Assembly (NCBI GenBank): GCA_963841815.1
Contig: CAWJEE010000027.1
Coordinates: forward strand, 1-64,000
Direction of reading: 5' to 3'
From: JAOUJD01 sp963841815
Lineage (GTDB): Bacteria > Pseudomonadota > Gammaproteobacteria > Burkholderiales > Burkholderiaceae_F
DNA length: 64,000 bases
The notes under the pieces are model-generated. The model worked only from the letters and a program-made list of their open reading frames with translations, did not search any database and had not been told where the DNA came from. The translations under genes and the position numbers were made by a program. Position 1 is the stretch's first letter, and every line of letters starts with the position of its first letter. Shown here in pieces: positions 18,235 through 27,431 of this stretch.

Positions 18235-20319
18235 ATGGCGGCGTCTGCGACGACGGCACGCCGTTCGCGCGCTTCGCGCGTGACGGAGCCGCTGAACCGC
18301 CTCTTCGGTCCGCAGACGTCGAGCGGCGCGCGCGAACGCCGCGACATCCTGGTGCTGCTGCTCGCGGTCACGTTCGTCGTGGTGCCCCACTTCGAGCACC
18401 TGCCATGGTGGGCGACGCTGCTGCTGCTCGTGATGCTCCTGTGGCGCGGCGTCATCGCCGCGAAACAGCTGTCGGTGCCCGGCCGCACCTTGCTGCTGCC
18501 GCTGCTGATCGGCGCCGGGGCCGGCGTGTACCTGCAGCACGGCACGCTGGTCGGGCAGGAGGCCGGCGTCACCTTCCTGCTTCTCCTGATGGCGCTGAAG
18601 CTGCTGGAGATGCGTGCGCGCCGCGACGTGTTCGTCGTCATCTTCCTGTGCTTCTTCATCCTGCTCACGCAGTTCATGCACAGCCAGGGGCCCGGGGTGG
18701 CGCTGATGACGCTGATGGCGGTCGCCGCGCTGTTCTTCGTGCTGGTCAGCGTCAACCTTGACGAGGCGGACCTGCCCGCCGCGCGCAAGATGAAGATGAT
18801 CGGATGGTCGCTGCTGAAGGCAGCGCCGCTGACGATCGTGCTGTTCCTCCTGTTTCCACGCATCTCCGGTCCGCTCTGGGGCATGCCGGGCGATGGCGCG
18901 AGCGGCGGCACCGGACTGTCCAATTCGATGTCGCCGGGTTCGATCGGCCACCTGATCGAGTCCCGTGAAATCGCGTTCCGCGCGAAGTTCGACGGCAACG
19001 CACCGGCCCCGGGTCAGCTGTACTGGCGCGGGCCTGTCTTCGGCAGCTTCAACGGCCGCGCCTGGTCGCCGCTCGGGCGCCGCGCCGTGGAACCCGCGCC
19101 GCCGGCGATCGAGCCCGACCGCGACTCGGCCGTCGCCTACACGGTCACGCTCGAGCCGCACCGGCGCGACTGGCTGTTCGCGCTGGAAGCGCCCGCCGGC
19201 CTGCCCGCGATCGGCAACACGACCGCGCGGCTGACGGCGGACATGGAACTGCTCGCGGGCGATCTCGTGCGGGAACGCACGCGCTACACGATGCGCTCGC
19301 ACCTCGGCTTCCGCCTTGGGCGCGGCGCCAGCGCCGCCGAACTGCAGGACTGGCTGACGCTGCCTGCGTCGTACAACCCGCGCACCCACGAGTTCGCGTC
19401 GGAGCTGCAGCGGCGCGTCGCCGCGGGCAGCACGGACCGTGACGCCCGGCTCGTGCGCGCCGTTCTCGATCACTTCCGCAACGGCGGCTACGAATACACG
19501 TTGTCGCCGCCGCGGCTCGGGCGCCACTCGGTCGACGAGTTCCTGTTCGACACGAAGCGCGGCTACTGCGAGCACTACTCGTCGGCGTTCGTGGTGACGA
19601 TGCGAGCTCTCGGCGTGCCGGCGCGCGTCGTCACGGGATACCAGGGCGGGGAACTGAATCCCGTCGACGGCTTCCTCACCGTGCGGCAATCGGATGCCCA
19701 CGCGTGGTCCGAGGTGTGGCTGACGGGACGCGGCTGGTCGCGGGTCGATCCCACCGCGGTCGTGGCCCCGGCCCGGGTCGACCCGGCCGTCGAAGCCGCG
19801 CGCACCGCCGAACTCGCTCGCAGCCCCGTGTTCGGGAACGCCGACTGGCTGCGCGCGTGGCGTTTCAACTGGGAAGCCGTGCAGAACAGCTGGCACCAGT
19901 GGGTGCTGTCGTACTCGCAGGAGAACCAGCGCGCGCTGGTGGAAATGCTGGGACTGGCGCCGCGCTGGGAGAGCGTCGCCACCGTGCTGGCGGTGCTCGT
20001 CGGCCTCCTCGTGGCCGGCATGGCAGCGGTGTCGATGCGCTCGCGCGCGGTGCGCGACCCGCTCGGTGACGCCTACCGACAGCTGAGGGAGAAGCTGCAA
20101 CGCGCCGGGGTCGACGCCGGTGACCACTGCGGTCCGCGCGACCTGCGCGAGCGCAGCGAGTGCGCCCTGCCGCGCGACGCCGCGCGGCAGGCCGGGCAAC
20201 TGCTGGCCCGCTACGAAAGCATGCGATATTCGCGCAGCTCCGAAGACGTCGCGGCCGCCGACATCCGCGCACTGCGGAGCGCAGTCCGCGCCTTCGAACC
20301 CGCCCCGAATCCCGAATGA
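18235..20319 (+). CDS. TgpA-like transglutaminase membrane protein (DUF3488 + transglutaminase core)
   Basis: The 694-residue inner-membrane protein has about six N-terminal transmembrane helices within the first 190 residues. A periplasmic transglutaminase-like domain follows with an intact Cys-His-Asp set: C445 in RGYCEHYSS, H489 in SDAHAWSE, D505 in RVDPTAVV. A final transmembrane helix (VATVLAVLVGLLVAGMAA) and a cytoplasmic C-terminal tail complete it. Homologous to Pseudomonas TgpA, an essential periplasmic transglutaminase-domain protein. The start codon follows the DUF58 stop by one base, indicating co-translation with moxR and DUF58. Confidence 0.93.
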   Translation: MAASATTARRSRASRVTEPLNRLFGPQTSSGARERRDILVLLLAVTFVVVPHFEHLPWWATLLLLVMLLWRGVIAAKQLSVPGRTLLLPLLIGAGAGVYLQHGTLVGQEAGVTFLLLLMALKLLEMRARRDVFVVIFLCFFILLTQFMHSQGPGVALMTLMAVAALFFVLVSVNLDEADLPAARKMKMIGWSLLKAAPLTIVLFLLFPRISGPLWGMPGDGASGGTGLSNSMSPGSIGHLIESREIAFRAKFDGNAPAPGQLYWRGPVFGSFNGRAWSPLGRRAVEPAPPAIEPDRDSAVAYTVTLEPHRRDWLFALEAPAGLPAIGNTTARLTADMELLAGDLVRERTRYTMRSHLGFRLGRGASAAELQDWLTLPASYNPRTHEFASELQRRVAAGSTDRDARLVRAVLDHFRNGGYEYTLSPPRLGRHSVDEFLFDTKRGYCEHYSSAFVVTMRALGVPARVVTGYQGGELNPVDGFLTVRQSDAHAWSEVWLTGRGWSRVDPTAVVAPARVDPAVEAARTAELARSPVFGNADWLRAWRFNWEAVQNSWHQWVLSYSQENQRALVEMLGLAPRWESVATVLAVLVGLLVAGMAAVSMRSRAVRDPLGDAYRQLREKLQRAGVDAGDHCGPRDLRERSECALPRDAARQAGQLLARYESMRYSRSSEDVAAADIRALRSAVRAFEPAPNPE

Positions 20320-21346
20320 GATTCCCCAACGTGAAGCGACGCCGTTTCGTGGCTGCGCTGGCCGCCGCGCTCGTTGCTCCCGCGGCGGCGCGCAGCTCCG
20401 GCGCGCCCGCCGTACGCCTCCCGTCCCGAGGTGCAGTCATTCGTCGACGAGGTCGTCGCGCGAGCATGGATTCGACCGGGAGCGCGTCGAACGCTGGCTG
20501 AACGCGGCGCGCTACTCGCCGACCGTCGAGCGACTGATGCAGCCGCCGATTCCCTTCGGTCAGCGCAACTGGCTCGAGTACCGATCGCGCTACCTCGAGG
20601 ACAAGCGCGTGCTTGCAGGCGTCGACTTCTGGCGCGCCAACTCGGCGGCGCTCGAGCGCGCGACGGAACGCTTCGGCGTGCCGCCCGAGATCATCGTCGC
20701 GATCATCGGCGTCGAAACGTACTGGGGCCGCATCACCGGGAACTTCCGAACGATCGACGTGCTGGCGACGCTGTCGTTCGACTATCTTCGCCGCTCGGAC
20801 TATTACCGCAAGGAACTCGTCGAACTGCTGCTGCTCGCGCGCGAGCAGGACACGGATCCGCTGCGGTACAAGGGATCGTTTGCCGGCGCGATCGGCCTGC
20901 CTCAGTTCATGCCCGGCTCGATCCGCCGCTTTGCCGTCGACTTCGACGGCGACGGCCGGATCGACCTCGCGGGCAGCGCAACCGACGCGATCGGCTCGGT
21001 CGCCCGCTTCCTGATCCGGCACGGCTGGCAGCGCGATTTGCCGATCCTGTTCGAAGCCGAGGCAGACGAGGCGATCGTCGACTCGCTCGGCCGCGGCATC
21101 GACGCGGCCGTGACCTGGTCCGACGCCCTCAACGCGGGCGTGGTGGCGGACCTTCCGCTGGCGCTCGACACGCCGGTCCTCGTCATCGACCTGCCCTACG
21201 TCGACGCCGGCGGCGAGGCCCGCCGGCAATTCCGGGTCGGCACCGTGAACTTCGCGGCCATCCTGCAATACAACCGCAGTTACTTCTACGCGACGGCGGT
21301 CGCGGAACTGGCCGAGGCGCTCAGGCGCGAAGTCGCGCGGTCCTGA
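20316..21346 (+). CDS. Lytic murein transglycosylase B (MltB-like), two frameshifts near the N-terminus
   Basis: The start is the ATG at 20316 overlapping the transglutaminase stop (ATGA). It is followed by a twin-arginine-like or Sec signal (KRRRFVAALAAALVAPAAAR). The frame breaks at about 20413 and again near 20461. Joining the pieces gives a natural MltB N-terminus (YASRPEVQSFVDEVVA then EHGFDRERVERWL). The rest is intact: catalytic glutamate in GVETYWGR, GAIGLPQFMPGS, and the C-terminal NFAAILQYNRSYFYATAV. It cleaves glycan strands to anhydro-muropeptides. Two indels in 50 bases with everything else conserved suggest sequence error rather than a dead gene. Confidence 0.85.
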
Positions 21347-21349
21347 GCG

Positions 21350-21994
21350 TCACTCGGCGTCGGGCTGGCGCGCCGGCTGCGCGTCGACGAACGCCGGCAG
21401 CTCCATGCAGTGGTCGAAGATCCGCATGACGGTCGGCACGTGATCGAGCCGGCAGTCGAACCTCTTCGCGTTGAAGATCTGCGGGACGATGACCACGTCG
21501 GCGAGCGTCACCTGGTTGCCGAGCGCGCAATGCCCGCACTTCCCCTCCGCCACGAGCCGCGCTTCGATCGACGCGAGTCCCTGTTCCACCCAGTGCCGGT
21601 ACCAGGCGTTCTTCTGCTCGTCGGTTGCCTTCAGGTCGCGCACCAGATAGCGCAGCACCCGCAGGTTGTTCAGCGGATGGATCTCGCAGGCGATGCCGAG
21701 CGCGATCGCACGCACGTACGCGCGCTCGAGCGGCGCCTTCGGCAGCAGCGGCGGCTCCGGGTGCGTCTCGTCCAGGTACTCGATGATCGCCAGCGACTGC
21801 GTCAGCCGCTCGCCCGCGTCGTCGAGCACCGGGATCAGGGCATCGGGGTTGATGGCGCGGAACTCGGGCGCGAACTGCTGGCCACCCGCCTTCGTCAGGT
21901 GTACCGCCGCGTACTCGTACGGCAGTCCCTTGAAGTTCAGCGCGATGCGCACCCGGAACGAGGCCGAGCTTCGAAAGTAGTTGTAGAGCTTCAT
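21350..21994 (-). CDS. Maleylacetoacetate/maleylpyruvate isomerase (zeta-class GST)
   Basis: The 214-residue glutathione-S-transferase-fold protein has the zeta-class signature SSASFRVRIAL (residues 9-19) and NPDALIPVL. It isomerises maleylacetoacetate or maleylpyruvate cis to trans using glutathione. Its operon also encodes a fumarylpyruvate-hydrolase-like protein and no homogentisate genes, so the maleylpyruvate (gentisate pathway, NagL-like) role is the better guess. It starts one base after the dctM stop and is the last gene of the five-gene operon. Confidence 0.9.
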   Translation of the reverse strand: MKLYNYFRSSASFRVRIALNFKGLPYEYAAVHLTKAGGQQFAPEFRAINPDALIPVLDDAGERLTQSLAIIEYLDETHPEPPLLPKAPLERAYVRAIALGIACEIHPLNNLRVLRYLVRDLKATDEQKNAWYRHWVEQGLASIEARLVAEGKCGHCALGNQVTLADVVIVPQIFNAKRFDCRLDHVPTVMRIFDHCMELPAFVDAQPARQPDAE

Positions 21995-21995
21995 G

Positions 21996-23315
21996 TCAGC
22001 GGACGAACTGGACGAGCCAGAGCGAGAGTACGGGAAGCGCGACGAGCAGCGCGAGGCGCAGCGCGTCGGCCGCGAGGAACACGAACACGTAGCGGTAGGT
22101 GCGGGCGACGGGCACGTCGCGCGCCTGCATGCCCACCACGTAGACGTTCAGTCCCACCGGAGGCGCGATCAGCCCGATGTTGACCACGGTGAGCAGCAGC
22201 ACGCCGAACCACAGCGCCTTGTCCTCGAGTCCGAGCCCGAAGAGCGGCAGCTGCATCACCGCCGGGAAGACGACCGGCAGCGTCAGCAGCAGCATCGACA
22301 TTTCGTCCATCACTCCGCCGAGCACGATGTAGAAGAGCAGCACCGCGACCAAGACCGCGACCGGCGAGAGGTCGGCGTGGGCGATCAGGTCCGCCACCTG
22401 CGCCGGCATCTGCGTCAGCGCCAGCGCCGCGTTCAGCATGTCGGCGCCGATGAAGATCATGAAGATCGCGCCGGTGGTCTGCGCGGTGGCGAGCAACGCC
22501 TGCCCCAGTCGCCGGAGCGTGAGCTGGCGCGCGGCGAAGCCCGCGACCGCCGTCAGCAGCACGCCGATCGCCGCCGCCTCGGTCGCGGTGAACACGCCGC
22601 CGTAGATTCCGCCAAGGACGATGACGAAGATCACTGTCACCGGCACCACGCCGGCGAGCACCTCGAGTCGCCGGCGCATCGGCATCCTCGCGTCCGGCGG
22701 CCCCAGCTGCGGGCGCACGCGCATGAAGAGCGCGATCGCGACACAGTAAAGGGATGCCGCGAGGATGCCGGGAATCAACGCCGCGGCGAACAGCCTGGCG
22801 ATGTTCTGCTCGGTGAGGATTGCGTACAGCACGAGCACGACCGAGGGCGGAATCAGGATGCCGAGCGTGCCGCCCGCCGCCAGCGTCGCCGTCGCGAACC
22901 CGCCGTCGTAGCGATAGCGCCGCATCTCGGGCAGCGCCACCTGCGCGATCGTCGCCGCCGTCGCAACGGACGAACCGCACACCGAACCGAACGCCGCGCT
23001 CGCCAGCACGCTGGCCTGCGCGAGACCGCCGCGCCAGTGGCCGACGAAGGCCGCGGCCGCGCGGAACAGGCCCGCCGACAGCCCGCCCTGCGTGGCCAGG
23101 TGACCCATCAGCAGGAACAGCGGAACGACCGACAGGTCGTAGATCGAAAAGCGCGCAAAGGTGAGTCCCTTCAGGAATGCAAGCAGCGGATCGGGGCCGG
23201 AGAGCCACGCATACCCCAGCGCGCCCGGCACGAACATGGCGGCCCAGATCGGAACGCGCAGCGCCATCAGCGCCAGCATGGCGGCGAAGAGCCCCCCCGC
23301 GACACCCAGGCTCAT
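21996..23315 (-). CDS. TRAP transporter large permease subunit (DctM family)
   Basis: The ATG at 23315 gives 439 residues and about 12 transmembrane helices. Family motifs are present: VCGSSVATAATIAQVALPEM, GGTLGILIPPS, GGIYGGVFTATEAAAIG, LGGVMDEMS and GLIAPPVGLNVYV. It forms the sodium-coupled permease with the small subunit at 23312-23794. The start overlaps the stop of that gene by four bases. Longer upstream frames are not needed. Confidence 0.94.
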   Translation of the reverse strand: MSLGVAGGLFAAMLALMALRVPIWAAMFVPGALGYAWLSGPDPLLAFLKGLTFARFSIYDLSVVPLFLLMGHLATQGGLSAGLFRAAAAFVGHWRGGLAQASVLASAAFGSVCGSSVATAATIAQVALPEMRRYRYDGGFATATLAAGGTLGILIPPSVVLVLYAILTEQNIARLFAAALIPGILAASLYCVAIALFMRVRPQLGPPDARMPMRRRLEVLAGVVPVTVIFVIVLGGIYGGVFTATEAAAIGVLLTAVAGFAARQLTLRRLGQALLATAQTTGAIFMIFIGADMLNAALALTQMPAQVADLIAHADLSPVAVLVAVLLFYIVLGGVMDEMSMLLLTLPVVFPAVMQLPLFGLGLEDKALWFGVLLLTVVNIGLIAPPVGLNVYVVGMQARDVPVARTYRYVFVFLAADALRLALLVALPVLSLWLVQFVR

Positions 23316-23794
23316 ACGTCGTCCTTCGCCGGCGTGCGCGCGTGAAACGGCTGCAGGACGCCCGCGAGCCCGGCCAGCGCCAGCCCGGGCACCATCGCCA
23401 CATAGGGAAGCCACAGCGGAATGCCGAGCACCATCGTGGTCTCGGAAGCGCTGCGCATGTCGCTCACCGCCACGCCCGCGCGCCACGCGAGCACGAAGAA
23501 CACGGCGCCGGCGAGGATCGAGCCGGCGGCGTCGAGCCGGCGCTGCACGGGGCCGGAGGAGCGCGCCGTGAAGAAGTCGACGATCAGGTGGCTGCGATGC
23601 AACTGGCAGTACGGCAGGAACAGCGCGATGGCGGCGGCGACGGCGAGCTGCACCAGTTCGATGTCGCCGGTGACCGGCTGGCCCGCGAGCCAGCGGCCGG
23701 TCACCGACACGACGGTCGCCACCGAGACGGCGACCAGGAGCGCGCCGCCGATCAGCGCGAGCGTTGTCGCCAGCGCATCGAGCAGCCGGCGCAT
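23312..23794 (-). CDS. TRAP transporter small permease subunit (DctQ family)
   Basis: The 160-residue protein has four transmembrane helices (LATTLALIGGALLVAVSVATVV; a short second; LAGAVFFVLAWRAGVAV; VPGLALAGLAGVLQPF) and the typical loop PYCQLHRSHLIVDFFTAR. It is the scaffold partner of the large permease. It begins six bases after the binding-protein stop and overlaps the large-permease start. Confidence 0.92.
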   Translation of the reverse strand: MRRLLDALATTLALIGGALLVAVSVATVVSVTGRWLAGQPVTGDIELVQLAVAAAIALFLPYCQLHRSHLIVDFFTARSSGPVQRRLDAAGSILAGAVFFVLAWRAGVAVSDMRSASETTMVLGIPLWLPYVAMVPGLALAGLAGVLQPFHARTPAKDDV

Positions 23795-23799
23795 GGAGC

Positions 23800-24846
23800 C
23801 TACTTGCGCGGCGCGGCCGCGGGCGTCGCCGGCGGCGCCGCGGCCTTGGAGTTCCGCACGATCAAAGCGCGCGCATCGGCCAGCAGGGCGTCGCCGTCGA
23901 AGCCGCGCTTGCCCATGTCGCGGACCCAGTCGGCGATCACGGGCTGCGCTGCCTTCTGCCACTGCGCGAGCTCGGCGGCCGGGACCACGTACACCGTGTT
24001 GCCGCGATCGAGCGCGAGCCTGCGCGCCGGCGCCTTCTGCTCTTCCCACAATCGCCCGGCCTGGCCCGACAGACCGAGTCCGGAATGGCGGTCGATGACG
24101 GCGCGCAGGTCCGGCGGCAGGCCGTCGTACGTCTTCCGGTTCATCGCGAGCAGGAACACCGCCGTGTACAGCGCTGGCATGTTGGGGTCGGTCTCCGTGT
24201 GGAAGCGCGCGATCTCCTGCACCTTGACCGCCGGGACGACCTCCCACGGAATGACGGCGCCGTCGATCACACCCTTCGACATCGCGTCCGCGAGCCCGGT
24301 CACCGGCATCGACACCGGCGTGGCGCCGAGCGCGGCGAGCAGTCGATTCGTCTGGCGTGTCGGCGCTCGCAGCTTCAGTCCGCGGAAGTCCGCCAGCGTG
24401 CGGACCTGCTTCTCGCGCGTGTGCAGGTAGCCCGCATCGTGGACGTGGACCGCGAGCGGCTTGACCTCGCGGAACTCGTCGCGCGCATGCTTCTCGTAGA
24501 ACTCCCAGGCCGCCTTCGACGCCGCCTCGGCGTCGCCGATCATGAACGGGAGCTCGAACACTTCCATCTTCGGAAAACGTCCCGCCGTGTAGCCGGGCAA
24601 GGTCCAGACGATGTCGGCGATGCCGTCGCGCGCCTGGTCGTAGAGCTGTGGGGCGGTGCCGCCGAGCTGCATCGACGGGTAGAGCTGGCACTTCAGGCGC
24701 CCGGCCGAATCCTTCTCGATCCGCTCGCACCACGGCACGAGCATCTTCGCGTGCGTGGTCGAACCGGAAGGCAGGAAGTGATGAACCTTCAGGGTGATCG
24801 GCGACTGCGCGAACGCGCTGCCGGACAGCGCGAGCGCAAGGAGCAC
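23800..24846 (-). CDS. TRAP transporter substrate-binding protein (DctP family)
   Basis: A periplasmic solute receptor of 348 residues as read from a GTG at 24846. Family features: LKVHHFLPSGSTTHAKML after the signal, the carboxylate-binding arginine region GLKLRAPTRQT, and KGVIDGAVIPWE. The GTG start gives an unusually short signal peptide (MLLALALSGSAFAQ). An ATG at 24878, one base out of frame, would supply a normal longer one (beginning MLRSLLTRVR), so a one-base error near 24850 is likely. The ligand is probably an aromatic or other organic acid; this is inference from the neighbouring catabolic genes. Confidence 0.9.
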   Translation of the reverse strand: MLLALALSGSAFAQSPITLKVHHFLPSGSTTHAKMLVPWCERIEKDSAGRLKCQLYPSMQLGGTAPQLYDQARDGIADIVWTLPGYTAGRFPKMEVFELPFMIGDAEAASKAAWEFYEKHARDEFREVKPLAVHVHDAGYLHTREKQVRTLADFRGLKLRAPTRQTNRLLAALGATPVSMPVTGLADAMSKGVIDGAVIPWEVVPAVKVQEIARFHTETDPNMPALYTAVFLLAMNRKTYDGLPPDLRAVIDRHSGLGLSGQAGRLWEEQKAPARRLALDRGNTVYVVPAAELAQWQKAAQPVIADWVRDMGKRGFDGDALLADARALIVRNSKAAAPPATPAAAPRK

Positions 24847-24886
24847 GAGCGAACGCGGGTCAGCAGCGATCGAAGCATGGCGCCGG

Positions 24887-25582
24887 TCAGACGATGCGGA
24901 CCTTCAGCGTGCCGAGGCCGGCCACGCCGCCTTCGAGCTCATCGCCCTTCACCACCGCGCCGACGCCCTCGGGCGTTCCGGTGAAGACGAGATCGCCGGG
25001 CCTGAGCTCGTAGAACTTCGACAGGTGCTCGATGGTCTCGCTGACGCTCCAGATGAGTTTCGAGACGTCGCTCGCCTGGCGCCGCTGGCCGTTGACGTTC
25101 AGGAAGATCAGCGCGGCCGTGATCTCGCCGGTCACGCCGATCGGCTTCACGGGCGAGATCGGGGCCGACCAGTCGAAGCCCTTGGCGACGTCCCACGGCC
25201 GGCCCTTGTCGCGCAGCGCGAACTGCAGGTCGCGACGCGTCATGTCGAGGCCGACCGCATAGCCGTAGATGTGCTTCGCGGCGTCGGCCGCCGCGATGTT
25301 GCGACCACCCTTGCCGATCGCCACCACGAGTTCGATCTCGTGGTGCAGGTTGCCGGTCTCGCCCGGATACGGCATCTCGCCGACGCTGCCGAACGGCACC
25401 GGCAACACCGCGTCCGCCGGCTTCATGAAGAAGAACGGCGCTTCGCGCCCCGAGAAGCCCATTTCCTTCTGGTGCTCGGCGTAGTTGCGCCCGACGCAGT
25501 AGATGCGATGCACCGGCAGCAGGTCGCTGGAACCGTCGACCGGAACCACGGCCTGCGGCGGCGCTGCGAACACGTAACCCAT
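24887..25582 (-). CDS. Fumarylacetoacetate hydrolase family protein, fumarylpyruvate-hydrolase (NagK)-like
   Basis: The 231-residue protein starts at the ATG at 25582. It shows the FAH core: VHRIYCVGRNYAEHQKEMG, FFFMKPADAV, the metal-binding glutamates in LHHEIELVVAIG, the aspartate in YAVGLDMTRRD, and GDLVFTGTPEGVGAV. Its compact length and N-terminus fit fumarylpyruvate hydrolases of the gentisate route better than full-length fumarylacetoacetase. It is the first gene of an operon with a TRAP transporter and a maleylpyruvate-isomerase-like GST. No gentisate dioxygenase is in the window. Confidence 0.88.
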   Translation of the reverse strand: MGYVFAAPPQAVVPVDGSSDLLPVHRIYCVGRNYAEHQKEMGFSGREAPFFFMKPADAVLPVPFGSVGEMPYPGETGNLHHEIELVVAIGKGGRNIAAADAAKHIYGYAVGLDMTRRDLQFALRDKGRPWDVAKGFDWSAPISPVKPIGVTGEITAALIFLNVNGQRRQASDVSKLIWSVSETIEHLSKFYELRPGDLVFTGTPEGVGAVVKGDELEGGVAGLGTLKVRIV

Positions 25583-25632
25583 GGAAGGACCGCCTCCTGT
25601 CGTGCGGGCCGGGCCCGCGAGAGGCCGGAAGT

Positions 25633-27319
25633 CTACGCGTGGCCCGGGCCGGCGGCCCTCGAGATGGCGCGCGACAGCAGCGCCACGGGCAGCACGCCGG
25701 CGGCCACGATCGTCAGCGCCGGCAGCGCCGCTTCGCCGAGGCGCTCGTCGCTCGCCATCTGGTACGCGATCACGGCCAGCGTGTCGAAGTTGAACGGGCG
25801 CAGCACCAGCGTCGCAGGCAGTTCCTTCATCACGTCGACGAAGACCAGCAGCGCGGCGGCGAGCACCGACGGCCTGAGGATCGGCAGGTGCACGCGGACG
25901 AACGTGTCGAACGGGGTGCTGCCGAGGCTGCGCGCGCTCGCGTCCATCGCGGGCGTGATGCGCGCGAGTCCGGCCTCGATCGACTGGTACCCGACGGCGA
26001 AGTAGCGGACGAGGTATCCGTACAGCAACGCGAACACGCTGCCGGTCAGCAGCAGGCCGGGGCCGACGCCGATCAGCGCCTTCATGGCTTCGTTCAGCCG
26101 GTTGTCGAACAGGGCGAGCGGGATGAGGATGCCGACCGCGATGACCGCGCCCGGGACTGCGTAGCCGAGGCTCATCAGCTTCACGGCCGCGCGCACGAGC
26201 ACCGCCGGCCTTCCCCGCGTCACGGCGCGCGCCGTGTACGCGAGCGACAGAACGGCCGCGAGCACGATCACCGCGGCCGCCGCGCCGATGGAGAGCGTGT
26301 TCATCACCCAGCTGCCGTACCGCGACCAGTCGAGCGTGGACCACGCAGGCAACAGCAGGCGCACGAGGAGCACCAGCGGCACCGCAAAGCCCAGCGCGAC
26401 GCTCGACGCGCACAGCGCAAAGGCGCCCGCGGCGCCGCGGCCGTTCAGCGGCGAACGCGGCGCCGGTCGCTGGCTGGCGGTCGGCGTGAAGAAGCGGGCG
26501 CGACCGCGCGCGCGATGCTCGATGTAGAACAGCACGAGCACGAGCACGAGCAGCATCGCCGCGAGCTGGCTCGCGGCGGTGCGGTCGCCGAGCGAGAACC
26601 ACGCGCGGTAGATCGACGTGGTGAAGGTCTGCAGGCCGAAGTACGCCGACGCGCCGTAGTCGGCGATCGTCTCCATCAGCGCAAGCAGCACGCCGGCGGC
26701 GATCGCGGGTCGCGCCAGGGGCAGGTTGACCCGCCACCACGTCTGCCACGGCGTGAGGCCGAGGCTGCGCGCGGCGTCGATCATCGCCGCGGTGCGCGCG
26801 AGGAACGCGGTGCGGGCGAGAAGGTAGACGTAGGGATAGAGCACCACCGTGAACACGAACACCGCGCCCTGCAGCGAGCGGATCTCCGGAAACCAGTAGT
26901 CGCCCCGCTCCCAGCCGAAGCCCTCGCGCAGCGCCGACTGCAATGGCCCCGCGTACTGGAGATAGTCGGTGTACGCGTAGGCGACGATGTACGCGGGCAT
27001 CGCCAGCGGCAGCAGCAACGCCCACTCGAAGGCCTTGCGACCGGGAAAGTCGCAGCTCGCCACCATCCACGCGGTGGCAGCCCCGAGCGCGGCCACGCCG
27101 ATGCCGACGCCGACCGCCAGCACGGCGGTCTCGAACAGCGCGCTCGGGATGACGGTCGCGGCAAGGTGCTTCAGCGTCTCCGCCGCCGATCCGAGGTCCC
27201 AGAAGCTGCCGAACACTCCCGAGTACCGGGAGCGCGACCAGCGCGCCGCAGACGAGCGCGAGCCCGACCGCGAGGCCCAGCCGCTCGCCCCCGGAGCTCG
27301 CGCGGGAACCCGGGAACAT
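25633..27319 (-). CDS. Fe(3+) ABC transporter permease, fused two-domain type (FbpB/SfuB), one frameshift
   Basis: The reconstructed protein is about 560 residues with roughly 12 transmembrane helices and two copies of the permease EAA-type loop (DAARSLGLTPWQTWWRVNLP and DASARSLGSTPFDTFVRVHL). This is typical of ferric-iron permeases. The first helix (LGLAVGLALVCGALVALPVL) is in one frame from the ATG at 27319. From about 27222 (VFGSFWDLG) the rest is in another, a one-base slip. It is divergent from the ATPase gene across a Fur box. It should pair with the iron-binding protein encoded at 4.4-5.4 kb. Confidence 0.9.
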
Positions 27320-27392
27320 CTTCGAGATCAGGGAGTTGAAGGCGATGGCCGGTGGTCCACGCGATTCCGCGTTGCTTGCGTGGATTTTAGAT

Positions 27393-27411
27393 GCAAATGA
27401 GAATTATATGC
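27393..27411. promoter_or_regulatory. Fur box between divergent iron permease and ATPase genes
   Basis: GCAAATGAGAATTATATGC lies in a conspicuously AT-rich patch, 21 bases before the ATPase ATG and 74 bases from the permease ATG. It shares GCAAATGAGAA with the minus-strand reading of the site at 5551-5569. Its position could repress both genes when iron is sufficient. Confidence 0.82.
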
Positions 27412-27431
27412 ATTTGACTTACAATCGAGAC

